Source: Rubrivivax albus (GTDB lineage: Bacteria; Pseudomonadota; Gammaproteobacteria; Burkholderiales; Burkholderiaceae_C). From it: a DNA stretch of 64,000 bases. The notes under the pieces were generated by a model. It saw only the letters and a list, made by a program, of their open reading frames with translations, made no database searches and was not told the DNA's origin. Positions 19,395-29,149 of this stretch are shown piece by piece (positions within the stretch are counted from its first letter, which is position 1; every line of letters begins with the position of its first letter). A program made the position numbers and the translations under genes. The DNA is taken from contig NZ_SACT01000001.1 of assembly GCF_004016515.1 (NCBI RefSeq), forward strand, positions 992,001 through 1,056,000, written 5' to 3'.

Positions 19395-21373
19395 ACCCCA
19401 GCGACGCCGACCTGCCTGAACCCGAGATCGCGCCGTCCACCGGCGCCGACGACGCGCCGACGCCAAAGCGGCGGGCGCCGCGACGCAAGAAGGCCGAGAC
19501 CGCCCCCGCGGGCGAGGCCGGGAAGACCGGGGCGGCCGCGCCAGCAGCCGCGGCCGAAGAAGCCGTGGTGCCCGCGGCGGCGACTGAGCCAGGGCCGGTG
19601 GCCAAGCCGGTGCGTCCTGCCTCGGCGGACGCAATGCCGGATGCTGCGCCGACACCCGCCGGTGCGGTGGGTGGCGAAGACGGCGCAGGTGGCGAACCGG
19701 GCGAACCGGGGGACGCGAGCAACGAAACGGGTGGCGAAGGACGTGAGGGCCGCCGGCGCAACCGCCGACGCGGCCGACGCCGGGGCGAGCGTGAGGGCGA
19801 AGCGGGCGAAGGCATGGGCGACGGGGCGTCCGCGACGCCGGAGTCGCCGGCCACGGCGTCGCCGGAACGCGTGGGCGAGTGGTTTGCGGAAGTCATGTCC
19901 GGGGCCTACGACGAGATCGGTGAAGCCCCGCTGTCGGCCGCCGACGAAGCCGATGCTGGCGGTGGCGAAAATGCGTCCGAAGGTGCCCCGGACGACGACG
20001 GCAGTGCCGCATCCGCGGGCGACGATGTCGGCTCCGTTGCGCCCGCCGGTGGACCGGAAGCCGAATCCGGCGCGCCCGGACCACACAAGCGCGTGCTCGC
20101 GCCCGAGGCCGACGCGCCCAAGCTGCACAAGGTGCTGGCCCAGGCCGGCGTCGGTTCGCGGCGCGACCTGGAGCAGATGATCGCCGACGGCCGCGTCACG
20201 GTGAACGGCGAGGTGGCCCACACCGGGCAGCGTATCTCCTTCGGCGACCGCATCCAGCTCGATGGCCGGCCGGTCAAGGTGCGCATCCAGCCGCCGCGTG
20301 CGCGCGTGCTGGCCTACCACAAGCCTGCGGGCGAGGTGGTGTCGCACGACGACCCGCAGCAGCGCCCCACCGTGTTCCGCCGCCTGCCGCGGCTGCAACA
20401 GGGCAAGTGGCAGTCGGTGGGTCGCCTGGACATCAACACCGAGGGCCTGCTGCTGTTCACCAACTCCGGTGACCTGGCCAACCAGCTGATGCACCCGCGT
20501 TTCGGCGTCGAGCGCGAGTACGCGGTGCGGTCGCTGGGCGTGCTCACGGAAGAGCAGCGCCAGCAGCTGCTTGAGGGTGTCGAGATCGACGGCCAGCGCG
20601 CCGCCTTCAAGAGCATCGAGGACGGCGGTGGCGAGGGGGTCAACCACTGGTACCGCGTCGTCATCACCGAAGGCCGCAACCGCGAGGTGCGCCGGTTGTT
20701 CGAGGCCGTGGGCCACGCGGTGAGCCGCCTGATCCGCATCCGCTACGGCTCGGTGGTGCTGCCACGCGGCCTCAAGCGCGGCGTGTGGGTGGATCTGCCG
20801 GAGGTGGACGTGAAGTCGCTGCGCCGGCTCACCGCCGCGCCGGTGGTGCCGCGCGATGCCCGTGATGGCGACGACGATCGACGCGGCCGCCGCAACCGCC
20901 GCAACAAGGGCCGAGGCGAGGGCCGAGGCGAGGGCCGCGATGGCCGTGACGAAGGCCGTCCGCCGCAGCGCCCGCAGGCCGAGGAGCGCCGTGCCGCGCC
21001 GCGCGAGCGGGGTGACGACTACGACGACCTCGACGACTTCGATGGCCCGATCCCCAACCCGCTGCAGCAGACCTACGACAAGACCCAGCTGCAGCGCAAC
21101 AAGCCGCGGCGCGAACTGTCCGACGACGGTCCGATCCCCAACCCGCTGCAGCAGACCTACGACAAGCGCTTCGTGCAGAAGTCGCAGCCGCTGGGCGGCC
21201 GCAAGAACCGTGGGCCCAAGCCGGCCGACGGCCAGCCCGATCCGATGCAGACCTCGGTGGGTTACATCGGTGCCGATGCCTTCCACAAGAAGATGTCGGG
21301 CGGCGGTGGTGGTCGTCGCGGTGGCGGTGGCGGTGGGGGTGGCCGTGGCGGTGGTGGACGAGGCCGTCGCTGA
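19391..21373 (+). CDS. rluB: 23S rRNA pseudouridine synthase RluB-like, with long disordered tails
   Basis: The 660-residue protein has a typical RsuA/RluB-family core (about residues 240-480): an S4 domain ([20 protein letters not shown]) and a catalytic domain with [20 protein letters not shown], catalytic D347, then [20 protein letters not shown]. RluB makes pseudouridine 2605 in 23S rRNA (E. coli numbering). The first 235 residues are Ala/Glu/Gly/Arg low-complexity, and the last 180 are Arg/Gly-rich, containing [13 protein letters not shown] twice (36-nt perfect DNA repeat), the block [19 protein letters not shown] and a Gly/Arg tail ending [11 protein letters not shown]. coli RluB is about 290 residues. 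The tails are likely RNA-binding and unstructured. Coupled to scpB by ATGA. Confidence 0.92.
   Translation: MNPSDADLPEPEIAPSTGADDAPTPKRRAPRRKKAETAPAGEAGKTGAAAPAAAAEEAVVPAAATEPGPVAKPVRPASADAMPDAAPTPAGAVGGEDGAGGEPGEPGDASNETGGEGREGRRRNRRRGRRRGEREGEAGEGMGDGASATPESPATASPERVGEWFAEVMSGAYDEIGEAPLSAADEADAGGGENASEGAPDDDGSAASAGDDVGSVAPAGGPEAESGAPGPHKRVLAPEADAPKLHKVLAQAGVGSRRDLEQMIADGRVTVNGEVAHTGQRISFGDRIQLDGRPVKVRIQPPRARVLAYHKPAGEVVSHDDPQQRPTVFRRLPRLQQGKWQSVGRLDINTEGLLLFTNSGDLANQLMHPRFGVEREYAVRSLGVLTEEQRQQLLEGVEIDGQRAAFKSIEDGGGEGVNHWYRVVITEGRNREVRRLFEAVGHAVSRLIRIRYGSVVLPRGLKRGVWVDLPEVDVKSLRRLTAAPVVPRDARDGDDDRRGRRNRRNKGRGEGRGEGRDGRDEGRPPQRPQAEERRAAPRERGDDYDDLDDFDGPIPNPLQQTYDKTQLQRNKPRRELSDDGPIPNPLQQTYDKRFVQKSQPLGGRKNRGPKPADGQPDPMQTSVGYIGADAFHKKMSGGGGGRRGGGGGGGGRGGGGRGRR
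21047..21082 (+). repeat. 36-nt direct repeat, copy 1 (inside rluB)
   Basis: This segment begins CCGATCCCCAACCCGCTGCA and is identical over 36 nt to 21131-21166. The copies are 84 nt apart, a whole number of codons (28), so both encode the same peptide ([12 protein letters not shown]). Synonymous positions in the preceding Asp-Gly codons differ, so the identity tails off immediately upstream. Confidence 0.9.
21131..21166 (+). repeat. 36-nt direct repeat, copy 2 (inside rluB)
   Basis: This is the second perfect copy of the 21047-21082 unit, in the same frame of rluB. The complete identity, including third positions, suggests either a recent in-frame duplication or ongoing conversion between the two units. 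Confidence 0.9.
21299..21372 (+). repeat. Gly/Arg-coding GGT/GGC simple repeat at the rluB 3' end
   Basis: About 25 codons of nearly uninterrupted GGN triplets with CGT/CGC encode the RGG-like tail of RluB. It is a simple-sequence tract, prone to length variation between strains. Confidence 0.75.
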
Positions 21374-21443
21374 CCGCGGCCCACGCCCCCTGACCGCCGC
21401 CCGCGAGGCCACCCGGTGCGCCGTCCGGAAGGGGCCGCCACGC

Positions 21444-21449
21444 TACAAT
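21444..21449 (+). promoter_or_regulatory. Putative -10 box of ndk
   Basis: TACAAT lies 41 nt upstream of the ndk ATG, in the context CGCTACAATCCGC typical of betaproteobacterial promoters. The -35 region is poor. It is followed by an AGGAGAG ribosome-binding site (21477-21483) seven nt before the ATG. Confidence 0.5.
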
Positions 21450-21489
21450 CCGCTGTTTTGCCAAGTCCTTGATTTCAGGAGAGCTTTTC

Positions 21490-21915
21490 ATGGCCGTCGA
21501 ACGTACCCTGTCGATCATCAAGCCCGATGCCGTGGCGAAGAACGTGATCGGGCAGATCTATGCGCGCTTCGAGGGCGCGGGGCTGAAGGTCGTGGCCGCG
21601 AAGATGGCCCACCTCTCGCGCGGCGAGGCCGAGGCCTTCTACGCCGTGCACAAGGCGCGCCCGTTCTTCAAGGATCTGGTCGACTTCATGGTCTCCGGCC
21701 CGGTGATGATCCAGGTGCTGGAGGGTGAGAGCGCCATTGCCAAGAACCGCGAGCTGATGGGCGCCACCGACCCGAAGAAGGCCGAGAAGGGCACCATCCG
21801 CGCCGACTTCGCCGACAGCATCGACGCCAACGCGGTGCACGGCTCCGACGCCCCGGAAACCGCGGCCGTGGAAGTGGCCTTCTTCTTCCCCGGCATGAAC
21901 GTCTACTCCCGCTGA
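21490..21915 (+). CDS. ndk: Nucleoside diphosphate kinase
   Basis: The 141-residue enzyme transfers the gamma-phosphate of ATP to nucleoside diphosphates through a phospho-histidine, balancing NTP and dNTP pools in the cytoplasm. [20 protein letters not shown] is the N-terminal signature and H117 in [12 protein letters not shown] is the phosphorylated residue. Length and residue numbering match the E. coli tetrameric type. The start at 21490 is supported by AGGAGAG just upstream and by family length. It heads the ndk-rlmN-pilF-rodZ-ispG-hisS cluster. Confidence 0.98.
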   Translation: MAVERTLSIIKPDAVAKNVIGQIYARFEGAGLKVVAAKMAHLSRGEAEAFYAVHKARPFFKDLVDFMVSGPVMIQVLEGESAIAKNRELMGATDPKKAEKGTIRADFADSIDANAVHGSDAPETAAVEVAFFFPGMNVYSR

Positions 21916-21940
21916 AAAGGCGGCTGAGGCTGCGGCGGTC

Positions 21941-23068
21941 ATGGCGGTCAACCTGCTCGACTTCGATCTCGAGGGCCTGACCGCCTACTGCGACAGCCTG
22001 GGCGAGAAGCGCTTCCGCGCCCAGCAGCTGTTCCGCTGGATCCACCAGAAAGGGGCGTCGGACTTCGACGCCATGACCGACCTCGCCAAGAGCCTGCGCG
22101 CCAAGCTCGCGGGCGTGGCCGAGGTGCGGTCGTTGCCGGTGCTGTCGGAGCACGCCTCGGCCGACGGCACCATCAAGTGGCTGTTCGACGTCGGCGGCGG
22201 CAACGCCGTCGAGACTGTCTTCATCCCCGAGGAAGACCGCGGCACGCTGTGCGTGTCGTCGCAGGCGGGTTGCGCGGTGGGCTGCCGTTTCTGCTCCACC
22301 GGCCATCAGGGTTTCAGCCGCAATCTGGCCACGGGCGAGATTCTGGCCCAGCTCTGGCACGCCGAGCACCGGCTGCACCAGCGCTTCGGCCTGGCGCCCA
22401 CCGAACGCGTGATCGACAACGTGGTCATGATGGGCATGGGCGAACCGCTGCAGAACTACGGCGCCCTGGTGCCGGCGCTGCGCGTGATGCTCGACGACCA
22501 TGCCTACGGCCTCTCGCGCCGGCGGGTCACGGTGTCCACCAGTGGCGTCGTGCCGATGATCGAGCGCCTGCGTGCCGACTGCCCGGTGGCGCTGGCGGTG
22601 TCGCTTCATGCTCCCGACGACGCGCTGCGCGACGACCTCGTGCCGCTGAACCGCAAGTACCCGATCGCCGAACTGATGGCCGCCTGCCGCGACTACATGG
22701 GCGCGGCGCCACGCGACTTCATCATGTTCGAGTACTGCATGCTCGACGGCGTCAACGACAGCGACGAGCAGGCGCGCGCGCTGGTGGCGCTGATGCGGCG
22801 CGAGCGCGTGCCGGCCAAGTTCAACCTGATCCCGTTCAACCCCTTCCCGGCGTCCGGCCTGAAGCGCTCGTCGCCGGAGCGCGTGCGGGCCTTCCAGCGC
22901 GTTCTGCAGGAGGCCGGCTTCGTGACCACCATCCGCAAGACCCGCGGCGACGACATCGATGCCGCCTGTGGCCAACTGGCCGGCGAGGTGCTGGACCGCA
23001 CGAATGCGCGCGAGCGCCTGGCGTCGCGGCGCGTGGTCGGCATCGTGCCGGCAGAGGCTGGGCGCTGA
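21941..23068 (+). CDS. rlmN: Dual-specificity 23S rRNA/tRNA adenine-C2 methyltransferase RlmN
   Basis: The 375-residue radical-SAM enzyme methylates C2 of A2503 in 23S rRNA and A37 of some tRNAs. The 4Fe-4S cluster ligands are C111, C115 and C118 in [16 protein letters not shown], and C343 in [10 protein letters not shown] is the methyl-carrying cysteine. Other family blocks are [20 protein letters not shown] and [17 protein letters not shown]. The ATG at 21941 is 25 nt after ndk. The stop overlaps the start of the pilF-like gene by one base (TGATG). Confidence 0.97.
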   Translation: MAVNLLDFDLEGLTAYCDSLGEKRFRAQQLFRWIHQKGASDFDAMTDLAKSLRAKLAGVAEVRSLPVLSEHASADGTIKWLFDVGGGNAVETVFIPEEDRGTLCVSSQAGCAVGCRFCSTGHQGFSRNLATGEILAQLWHAEHRLHQRFGLAPTERVIDNVVMMGMGEPLQNYGALVPALRVMLDDHAYGLSRRRVTVSTSGVVPMIERLRADCPVALAVSLHAPDDALRDDLVPLNRKYPIAELMAACRDYMGAAPRDFIMFEYCMLDGVNDSDEQARALVALMRRERVPAKFNLIPFNPFPASGLKRSSPERVRAFQRVLQEAGFVTTIRKTRGDDIDAACGQLAGEVLDRTNARERLASRRVVGIVPAEAGR

Positions 23069-23853
23069 TGCGCGGCCTGACCACGACCCTGCTGCTGGCG
23101 GCGCTGCTGACCTTGCTGTCGGCGTGCGCCGCGCCCACGGGCGGCACCGACCTGCGCACCGCGTCTGACATGACCGAAGCCGACCGGCGTGCCCGCCTGC
23201 GGCTGGAACTCGCGTCGGGCTACTTCTCGCGCGGCCAGCCCGAGACGGCGCTCGACGAAGTCAAGCAGGCCATTGCCGCGCGCCCGGACATTGCCGAGGC
23301 CTATGCGCTGCGCGGCCTGATCTACGCCAGCCTGAACCAGCCGGCGCTGGCCGACGAAAGCTTCCAGCGTGCCCTGCAGCTGGAACCGAACAACGCCGAC
23401 ACGCTGCACAACTACGGCTGGTACCTGTGCCAGCTGCGGCGCTGGGACGAGGCCTTCGCGCGCTTCGATGCCGCGATCGCGCAGCCGCAGTACCGTGACG
23501 CCGCCCGCTCGCTGCTGGCCAAGGGCCTGTGCGAGGCGCGAGCCGGGCGCGTGGCCGCGGCCGAGCGCACGCTGACGCGTTCCTACGAGATCGACCCCGG
23601 GAACCCGGGCACCGCCTTCAACCTGGCCGAGGTGCTGTACGGCCTGGGCGAGTACGAGCGGGCGCGCTTCTACCTGCGCCGGCTGAACGAGCAGCCGGCC
23701 ACGTCCAACGCCCAGACGCTGTGGCTGGCAGCGCGGGTCGAGCAGCGCCTGGGCAACACCGCCGGTGTGCGCCGCTTCGGCGATGAACTGCGACAGCGGT
23801 TCCCGCAGAGTGCCGAAGCGCTGCGATTCGAGCAGGGCCGTTTCGATGGCTGA
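23068..23853 (+). CDS. pilF: Type IV pilus biogenesis/stability lipoprotein PilF (PilW)
   Basis: The 261-residue protein has a lipoprotein signal peptide (LLTLLSAC, lipidation at C20) followed by several TPR repeats, with clear units LASGYFSRGQPETALDEVKQ, AYALRGLIYASLNQPALADE, TLHNYGWYLCQLRRWDEAFA and AFNLAEVLYGLGEYERARFY. PilF/PilW is the pilotin that helps localise or multimerise the PilQ secretin in the outer membrane. Genes for the pilus itself are not in this window, but pilF-rodZ-ispG order is conserved in betaproteobacteria. It overlaps rlmN by 1 nt and rodZ by 8 nt. Confidence 0.93.
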   Translation: MRGLTTTLLLAALLTLLSACAAPTGGTDLRTASDMTEADRRARLRLELASGYFSRGQPETALDEVKQAIAARPDIAEAYALRGLIYASLNQPALADESFQRALQLEPNNADTLHNYGWYLCQLRRWDEAFARFDAAIAQPQYRDAARSLLAKGLCEARAGRVAAAERTLTRSYEIDPGNPGTAFNLAEVLYGLGEYERARFYLRRLNEQPATSNAQTLWLAARVEQRLGNTAGVRRFGDELRQRFPQSAEALRFEQGRFDG

Positions 23854-24736
23854 GGACGTGACGGGCGCATCGCCCGCGCCCACGGCAGGTGCGTTGCTGC
23901 GGCGGGCCCGCGAGGCCCAGGGCCTGCACATCGCCGTGCTGGCCGCCAACCTGAAGGTGCCGCAGCGCAAGCTCGAGGCGCTGGAGCGTGACCGCCTAGA
24001 CGAACTGCCCGACGCCACCTTCGCGCGTGCACTGGCACAGACGGTCTGCCGCGCGCTCAAGATCGACGCCGCGCCGGTACTGGCCCTGCTGCCGCCGGCC
24101 GCCGGCGCGGGGCTGGAGCAGGTGTCGGCCGGACTCAACACCCCGTTCCGCGACAAGCCGGCGGCCCAGGACTTCGCCCCCGTGGCGGTGCTGCGGCACC
24201 CGGCCTTGATCGTGGTGGTGCTGCTGCTCGCCGGGGCCGCCGCCCTGTGGTTCTGGCCGCGTGGCGCCGGCGCACCGGTGCCAGCCGGCCCGGCCCCGGC
24301 GGCGTCCGAGGCGACCGCCTTGTTCCCGCCTGCAGCACCCGCCGAGGCGGCCTCTGCCGCAGACACGGCCGCCTCGGCTGCCGCTTCGGCATCGGAGCCG
24401 GCGTCGGCGGCCGCGGCCGACGCGGCGCCGGCCACGGCCGCCAGTTCGCCGTCGATGCCGGCCCCATCCGCTGAGGCCGCCGCAGCAACAGCAGCCGCCG
24501 ACCCGCTGCTGCAACTGCGCACCACGGCGGCGAGCTGGATCGAGATCGTCGACGCGGGCGGCCGTACCCTGGTCTCGCGGGTGGTCACCCCGGGCGAGCC
24601 CCTGTCCCTGGACGGCGCGCTGCCGCTTCGCGTCGTGATCGGCAACGCTGCGGCCACCGAGGTGACGTTTCGCGGCCAGCCGGTCACGCTGGTGCCGGTG
24701 GGCAACACCAACGTGGCGCGCCTCGAACTGAAGTGA
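23846..24736 (+). CDS. rodZ: RodZ-like helix-turn-helix membrane protein (HTH_25 + DUF4115)
   Basis: The 296-residue bitopic protein has a cytoplasmic HTH domain ([20 protein letters not shown] and [20 protein letters not shown], about residues 15-80), a single transmembrane segment ([20 protein letters not shown], about 116-136), a long Ala/Pro/Ser-rich periplasmic linker (about 140-215) and a C-terminal beta domain ([20 protein letters not shown] to [10 protein letters not shown]). This is the RodZ architecture; RodZ links MreB to the elongasome and controls rod shape. The N-terminus overlaps the end of pilF by 8 nt, and ispG follows 7 nt downstream. The linker is very low complexity, so its alignment to characterised RodZ is weak. 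Confidence 0.88.
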   Translation: MAEDVTGASPAPTAGALLRRAREAQGLHIAVLAANLKVPQRKLEALERDRLDELPDATFARALAQTVCRALKIDAAPVLALLPPAAGAGLEQVSAGLNTPFRDKPAAQDFAPVAVLRHPALIVVVLLLAGAAALWFWPRGAGAPVPAGPAPAASEATALFPPAAPAEAASAADTAASAAASASEPASAAAADAAPATAASSPSMPAPSAEAAAATAAADPLLQLRTTAASWIEIVDAGGRTLVSRVVTPGEPLSLDGALPLRVVIGNAAATEVTFRGQPVTLVPVGNTNVARLELK

Positions 24737-24743
24737 GGGCCCG

Positions 24744-26003
24744 ATGAGCGAAGACTTCCTGGTCGCCCATGCCGACCCGCTGCCGCGGCGCAGCCGGCAG
24801 GCGCGCGTGGTCTGGGGGGACCGCGTGGTGACCATCGGCGGCGATGCGCCGGTGCGCGTGCAGAGCATGACCAACACCGACACGGTGGACGTCATCGGCA
24901 CCGCCATCCAGGTCAAGGAACTGGCGATCGCCGGTTCGGAGATGGTGCGCATCACCGTCAACACGCCGGAGGCGGCCGAGGCCGTGCCGCACATCCGCGA
25001 GCAGCTCGACCGCATGGGCATCGACGTGCCGCTGGTGGGCGACTTCCACTACAACGGCCACCGCCTGCTCACCGAGCACCCGGCGATGGCGCAGGCGCTG
25101 TCGAAGTACCGCATCAACCCGGGCAACGTCGGCAAGGGCGACAAGAAGGACCGCCAGTTCGCGATGATGATCGAGGCGGCGCTGAAGCACGACAAGGTCG
25201 TGCGCATCGGCGTCAACTGGGGCAGCCTCGACCAGGAACTGCTGGCGTCGATGATGGACATCAACGCCCAGCGCGTCCAGCCCTGGGACGCGCAGCAGGT
25301 CATGTACCAGGCGCTGATCGAATCGGCGCTGCGCTCGGCGACCTACGCGCGCGAACTGGGCATGGCACCGGAGCAGATCATCATCAGCTGCAAGGTCAGC
25401 GGCGTGCGCGACCTGATCGCCGTCTACCGCGGCCTGGCCGCGCGCTGTGACTACCCGCTGCACCTGGGCCTCACCGAGGCCGGCATGGGCACCAAGGGCA
25501 CGGTGGCGTCAAGCGCGGCACTTGCGGTGCTGCTGCAGGAAGGCATCGGCGACACCATCCGCGTGAGCCTCACGCCGCAGCCCGGCGAGGCGCGCACGCA
25601 GGAGGTCGTGGTGGCACTCGAGATCCTGCAGGCGCTGGGCCTGCGCAGCTTCAACCCCAGCGTCACCGCCTGCCCCGGCTGCGGCCGCACCACAAGCACC
25701 ACCTTCCAGGAGCTGGCCAAGCAGATCGACGACTTCCTGCGCGCGCAGATGCCGGTGTGGAAGAGCCGCTACCCGGGGGTGGAGAACCTCAAGGTGGCGG
25801 TGATGGGCTGCATCGTCAACGGCCCCGGCGAGAGCAAGCACGCCGACATCGGCATCAGCCTGCCGGGCACCGGCGAAGCGCCGGCCGCGCCGGTGTTCAT
25901 CGACGGCCAGAAGGCGATGACGCTGCGTGGCGAAGGCATCGCCACCGAGTTCCATCGCATCGTCGAGGACTACATCGAGCGGCGTTTCGGCGCCACCGCC
26001 TGA
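24744..26003 (+). CDS. ispG: 4-hydroxy-3-methylbut-2-en-1-yl diphosphate synthase (IspG/GcpE)
   Basis: The 419-residue 4Fe-4S enzyme reduces MEcPP to HMBPP, the penultimate step of the MEP isoprenoid pathway. The N-terminal barrel has [20 protein letters not shown]. The cluster ligands in the C-terminal domain are C310 and C313 (TACPGCGRT), C356 ([11 protein letters not shown]) and E363 as the fourth ligand. The internal loop between barrel and cluster domain gives the longer length typical of proteobacterial (419 aa) versus E. coli (372 aa) IspG. dxr, another gene of the pathway, is also in this window. It lies between rodZ and hisS, with 7 and 34 nt gaps. Confidence 0.97.
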   Translation: MSEDFLVAHADPLPRRSRQARVVWGDRVVTIGGDAPVRVQSMTNTDTVDVIGTAIQVKELAIAGSEMVRITVNTPEAAEAVPHIREQLDRMGIDVPLVGDFHYNGHRLLTEHPAMAQALSKYRINPGNVGKGDKKDRQFAMMIEAALKHDKVVRIGVNWGSLDQELLASMMDINAQRVQPWDAQQVMYQALIESALRSATYARELGMAPEQIIISCKVSGVRDLIAVYRGLAARCDYPLHLGLTEAGMGTKGTVASSAALAVLLQEGIGDTIRVSLTPQPGEARTQEVVVALEILQALGLRSFNPSVTACPGCGRTTSTTFQELAKQIDDFLRAQMPVWKSRYPGVENLKVAVMGCIVNGPGESKHADIGISLPGTGEAPAAPVFIDGQKAMTLRGEGIATEFHRIVEDYIERRFGATA

Positions 26004-26037
26004 ACCTTCGGGTGCTCCGGCGCCTCAGAGACTTTCC

Positions 26038-27312
26038 ATGGCCGACCCCATCCGTGCCGTCAAGGGCATGAACGACCTGCTGCCGCCGGACTCGGCGCGC
26101 TGGCAATGGTTCGAGGACACCGTGCGCGCGCTGATGCGCCGCTATGCCTACCAGTTCGTGCGCACGCCCATCGTCGAGCACACGCCGCTGTTCGTGCGTG
26201 GCCTGGGCGAGGTGACCGACATTGTCGAGAAGGAGATGTACTCCTTCGTCGACAGCATGAACGGCGACCCGCTGACGCTGCGTCCCGAGGGCACGGCCGG
26301 TGTGGTGCGTGCGATGGTGGAGCACAACGCGCTCTACGACGGCGGCAAGCGCCTGTTCTACATCGGCCCGATGTTCCGCCACGAGCGGCCGCAGCGTGGG
26401 CGCTACCGCCAGTTCCACCAGGTCGGCGTGGAGGCCCTGGGCTACGCCGGGCCGGAGGTGGATGCCGAGGTCATCCTGATGTGCCGCGCCCTGTGGCAGG
26501 ACCTGGGCCTGGGCGAGGTGCGGCTGGACATCAACAGCCTGGGCCAGCCCGACGAACGGCGCGCCCACCGCGCGGCGCTGATCGCGCACTTCGAGGCGCA
26601 CCGCGACCAGCTGGATGCCGACGCCCAGCGCCGCCTGCACAGCAACCCGCTGCGCATCCTGGACACCAAGAACCCGGCGATGCAGCCGCTGGTGGAGGCC
26701 GCGCCGCAGCTGATGAGCTACCTCGGCGAGGCGTCGCTGAAGCACTTCGATGCGCTCAAGGCGATGCTCGATGCCGCTGGCCAGCCCTTCCGTGTCAACC
26801 CGCGCCTGGTGCGTGGCATGGACTACTACAACCTCACCGTCTTCGAGTGGGTGACCGACAAGCTCGGCGCCCAGGGCACGATCTGCGGCGGCGGCCGCTA
26901 CGACGGGCTGATGGAACTGGTGGGCGGCAAGCCGGCGCCGGGCATTGGCTGGGGCATGGGCATCGAGCGCGTGCTCGACCTGGTGCAGCAGATCGGCAGC
27001 GCACCGCCCGCGCCGGTGCCCGATGCCTACGCCATCGTGCCTGACGCGGCGGCGATGCCCGTGGCCGTGCGCACCGTGGAGGTCCTGCGTGCCGCCGGGC
27101 TGGCGGTGCAGCTGCACGCCGGCGGCGGCAGCATGAAGACGCAGTTCAAGAAGGCCGATGCCTCCGGTGCGCGCCACGCGCTGATCTTCGGCGGCGACGA
27201 GCTGGCCCGCGCGGAAGTGGCCGTCAAGCCGCTGCGCGATGCCACCGCCGCGCAGGTCAGCCAGCCGCTGGCCGATCCCGCCGCCTGGGCCGCCAGCCTG
27301 CGCAACGCATAA
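26038..27312 (+). CDS. hisS: Histidyl-tRNA synthetase
   Basis: The 424-residue class II synthetase charges tRNA-His. Class II motif 2 is visible in [20 protein letters not shown], the histidine-specific motifs are [17 protein letters not shown] and [20 protein letters not shown], and motif 3 is near [15 protein letters not shown]-terminal anticodon-binding domain ([20 protein letters not shown] to the end) is present, which separates it from HisZ encoded further downstream. The ATG at 26038 gives the canonical [19 protein letters not shown] start; in-frame upstream ATG codons lie within ispG. It is followed by the yfgM-like gene after 26 nt. Confidence 0.97.
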   Translation: MADPIRAVKGMNDLLPPDSARWQWFEDTVRALMRRYAYQFVRTPIVEHTPLFVRGLGEVTDIVEKEMYSFVDSMNGDPLTLRPEGTAGVVRAMVEHNALYDGGKRLFYIGPMFRHERPQRGRYRQFHQVGVEALGYAGPEVDAEVILMCRALWQDLGLGEVRLDINSLGQPDERRAHRAALIAHFEAHRDQLDADAQRRLHSNPLRILDTKNPAMQPLVEAAPQLMSYLGEASLKHFDALKAMLDAAGQPFRVNPRLVRGMDYYNLTVFEWVTDKLGAQGTICGGGRYDGLMELVGGKPAPGIGWGMGIERVLDLVQQIGSAPPAPVPDAYAIVPDAAAMPVAVRTVEVLRAAGLAVQLHAGGGSMKTQFKKADASGARHALIFGGDELARAEVAVKPLRDATAAQVSQPLADPAAWAASLRNA

Positions 27313-27338
27313 TCCCCGGCTCTCTTCGACGCGTCACC

Positions 27339-28001
27339 ATGGCCACACAACTCGACCTGCAGGAGCAGGAACAGCTCGACCAGCTCAAGGCGTTCTGGAA
27401 CCAGTACGGCAACCTGATCACCTGGGTCCTCATCCTCGCGCTGGGCGCCTTCGCGGCCTGGAACGGCTGGCAGTGGTACCAGCGCGACCAGGCCGTCAAG
27501 GCTGCGGCGCTGTACGACGCGCTGGAGCGCAGTGCGCAGGCCAAGGAGGCCGACCGCATCGCCAGCCGCTTTGCCGACCTGCGCGACAAGTTCGGCCGCA
27601 CGCCCTACGCCGCCCAGGGCGCGCTGCTGACGGCCAAGGTGCAGGCCGAGGCGGGCCAGGCCGATGCGGCCAAGGCCACACTGACCTGGGCCGCCGAGAG
27701 TGCTGCCGACGACGCCGTGAAGGCGCTGGCCCGGCTGCGGCTGGCGGGCCTGCTGCTGGACGCCAAGCAGTACGACGAGGCGCTGAAGCAACTGGACGGC
27801 GCTGCGGTGCCCGGCATGGCGCCGCTGGTGGCCGACCGCCGTGGCGACGTGCTGGCCGCGCAAGGCAAGGCCGAGGAGGCTGCAGCAGCCTGGCGCCAGG
27901 CCTGGGACGGCCTGCCGGAACGGCTGGAGTACCGCCGCCTGGTGGAGGCCAAGCTCACGGCCGTGGGTGCGGCCCCGGCAGCCTCAGAGGCGGCGCGATG
28001 A
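27339..28001 (+). CDS. yfgM: YfgM-like TPR membrane protein
   Basis: The 220-residue protein has a short cytoplasmic N-terminus (QLDLQEQEQLDQLKAFWNQY), one transmembrane helix (ITWVLILALGAFAAWNGWQW, about residues 27-46) and a periplasmic TPR-like domain rich in Ala and Asp. It matches the YfgM family, an ancillary SecYEG/PpiD-associated factor in E. coli that hands substrates to periplasmic chaperones. Position between hisS and bamB is the same as in E. coli and other proteobacteria. The stop overlaps the bamB start (ATGA). Confidence 0.9.
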   Translation: MATQLDLQEQEQLDQLKAFWNQYGNLITWVLILALGAFAAWNGWQWYQRDQAVKAAALYDALERSAQAKEADRIASRFADLRDKFGRTPYAAQGALLTAKVQAEAGQADAAKATLTWAAESAADDAVKALARLRLAGLLLDAKQYDEALKQLDGAAVPGMAPLVADRRGDVLAAQGKAEEAAAAWRQAWDGLPERLEYRRLVEAKLTAVGAAPAASEAAR

Positions 28002-29107
28002 AGCGAGTGATCTGGGCGGCGGCTGCGGCGCTGTCGCTGCTGGCCGGCTGTTCCACCCCGCGGCCCGACCCGACGCCGCTGGCGGCCTACACGCCGGCCA
28101 TTGCCGGCAGCCCGGTCTGGCAGGCGAAGCTCGAAGGCATCGACTTTCCGCTGCAGATCGCCGCGCGCCCCGATGCCTTCGTTGCCGCCGGCCGCGACGG
28201 CACCGTGCTGGCGCTGGAGCCCGGCAGCGGCCGCGAACTGTGGCGTGCGCAGGCTGGCGCCACCCTCTCGGCCGGGGTCGGCTCCGACGGGCGCTTTGCC
28301 AGCGTGGTGACGCGCGACAACGAAGTCGTGGTCTTCGAAGGTGGCGCGGAGCGCTGGCGCAAGCGGCTGCCGGCGGGTGTGCTGACCGCGCCGCTGGTCG
28401 CCGGCGAACGGGTCTTCGTGCTGCGCGTGGACCGTGCAGTGATGGCCTTCGACGCGCTGGACGGCCGGCCGCTGTGGACGTACCAGCGCCCTGGCGAGCC
28501 GCTGACCCTGGGCCAGGCCGGCGCCATCGCCCCGTTCGGCAACCTGCTGCTCGTGGGGCAAGGGCCACGGCTCGTGGCGCTCGACCCGCTGCGAGGCACG
28601 CTGCGCTGGGAATCGGCGGTGGCCACGCCGCGCGGCACCAACGAGGTCGAGCGCCTGGCCGACCTGGTCGGGCCGGCGCTGCGCATCGGCGACACGGTCT
28701 GCGCGCGTGCCTTCCAGGCCGCGGCGGGCTGCGTGGATGCGCGCCGCGGCGTGCTGCTGTGGAGCCGCCCGTCGGCCGGCGCCACGGCGCTCGGCGGTGA
28801 CGCCGAACTGCTGCTGGGCACCGACGCCACCGGCCGGTTGACCGCGTGGCGCACGCCCACGGGCGAGGTGGCCTGGTCGCAGGACCTGCTGCTGTACCGC
28901 GAGCCCACGGCGCCGCTGCTGGCCGGCGCCGTGGTGGTGGTCGGGGACCTGGAGGGTCAGGTGCACTTCCTGTCGCGCCAGGACGGCGCCACGCAGCTGC
29001 GCCTGCCGACCGACGGCACGCCGGTGGTCGGTGCGCCGGTGCTGTCGGGCACCACGCTGCTGGTGGCCACGCGCGGCGGCGGCCTGTTCGCCTTCCGGCC
29101 GCAGTGA
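27998..29107 (+). CDS. bamB: Outer membrane protein assembly factor BamB
   Basis: The 369-residue lipoprotein has a lipobox LLAGC with C18 as the lipidated residue, then an eight-bladed beta-propeller built of PQQ-like repeats (for example GTVLALEPGSGRELWRAQ, AVMAFDALDGRPLWTYQ, PRLVALDPLRGTLRWES). BamB is the non-essential scaffold lipoprotein of the BAM complex; bamD and bamA are also encoded in this window. Translation is coupled to yfgM by ATGA, and der follows after 42 nt. Confidence 0.95.
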   Translation: MKRVIWAAAAALSLLAGCSTPRPDPTPLAAYTPAIAGSPVWQAKLEGIDFPLQIAARPDAFVAAGRDGTVLALEPGSGRELWRAQAGATLSAGVGSDGRFASVVTRDNEVVVFEGGAERWRKRLPAGVLTAPLVAGERVFVLRVDRAVMAFDALDGRPLWTYQRPGEPLTLGQAGAIAPFGNLLLVGQGPRLVALDPLRGTLRWESAVATPRGTNEVERLADLVGPALRIGDTVCARAFQAAAGCVDARRGVLLWSRPSAGATALGGDAELLLGTDATGRLTAWRTPTGEVAWSQDLLLYREPTAPLLAGAVVVVGDLEGQVHFLSRQDGATQLRLPTDGTPVVGAPVLSGTTLLVATRGGGLFAFRPQ

Positions 29108-29149
29108 GCCGCGGCCCCGGCCCAGCATCCCGCACAAGGAACCCGCACC

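Noticed and set aside
21299..21372. Possible CRISPR or tandem-repeat array at the rluB 3' end
   Set aside because: It is a Gly/Arg-coding simple repeat in frame with rluB, without spacers or regular palindromic units.
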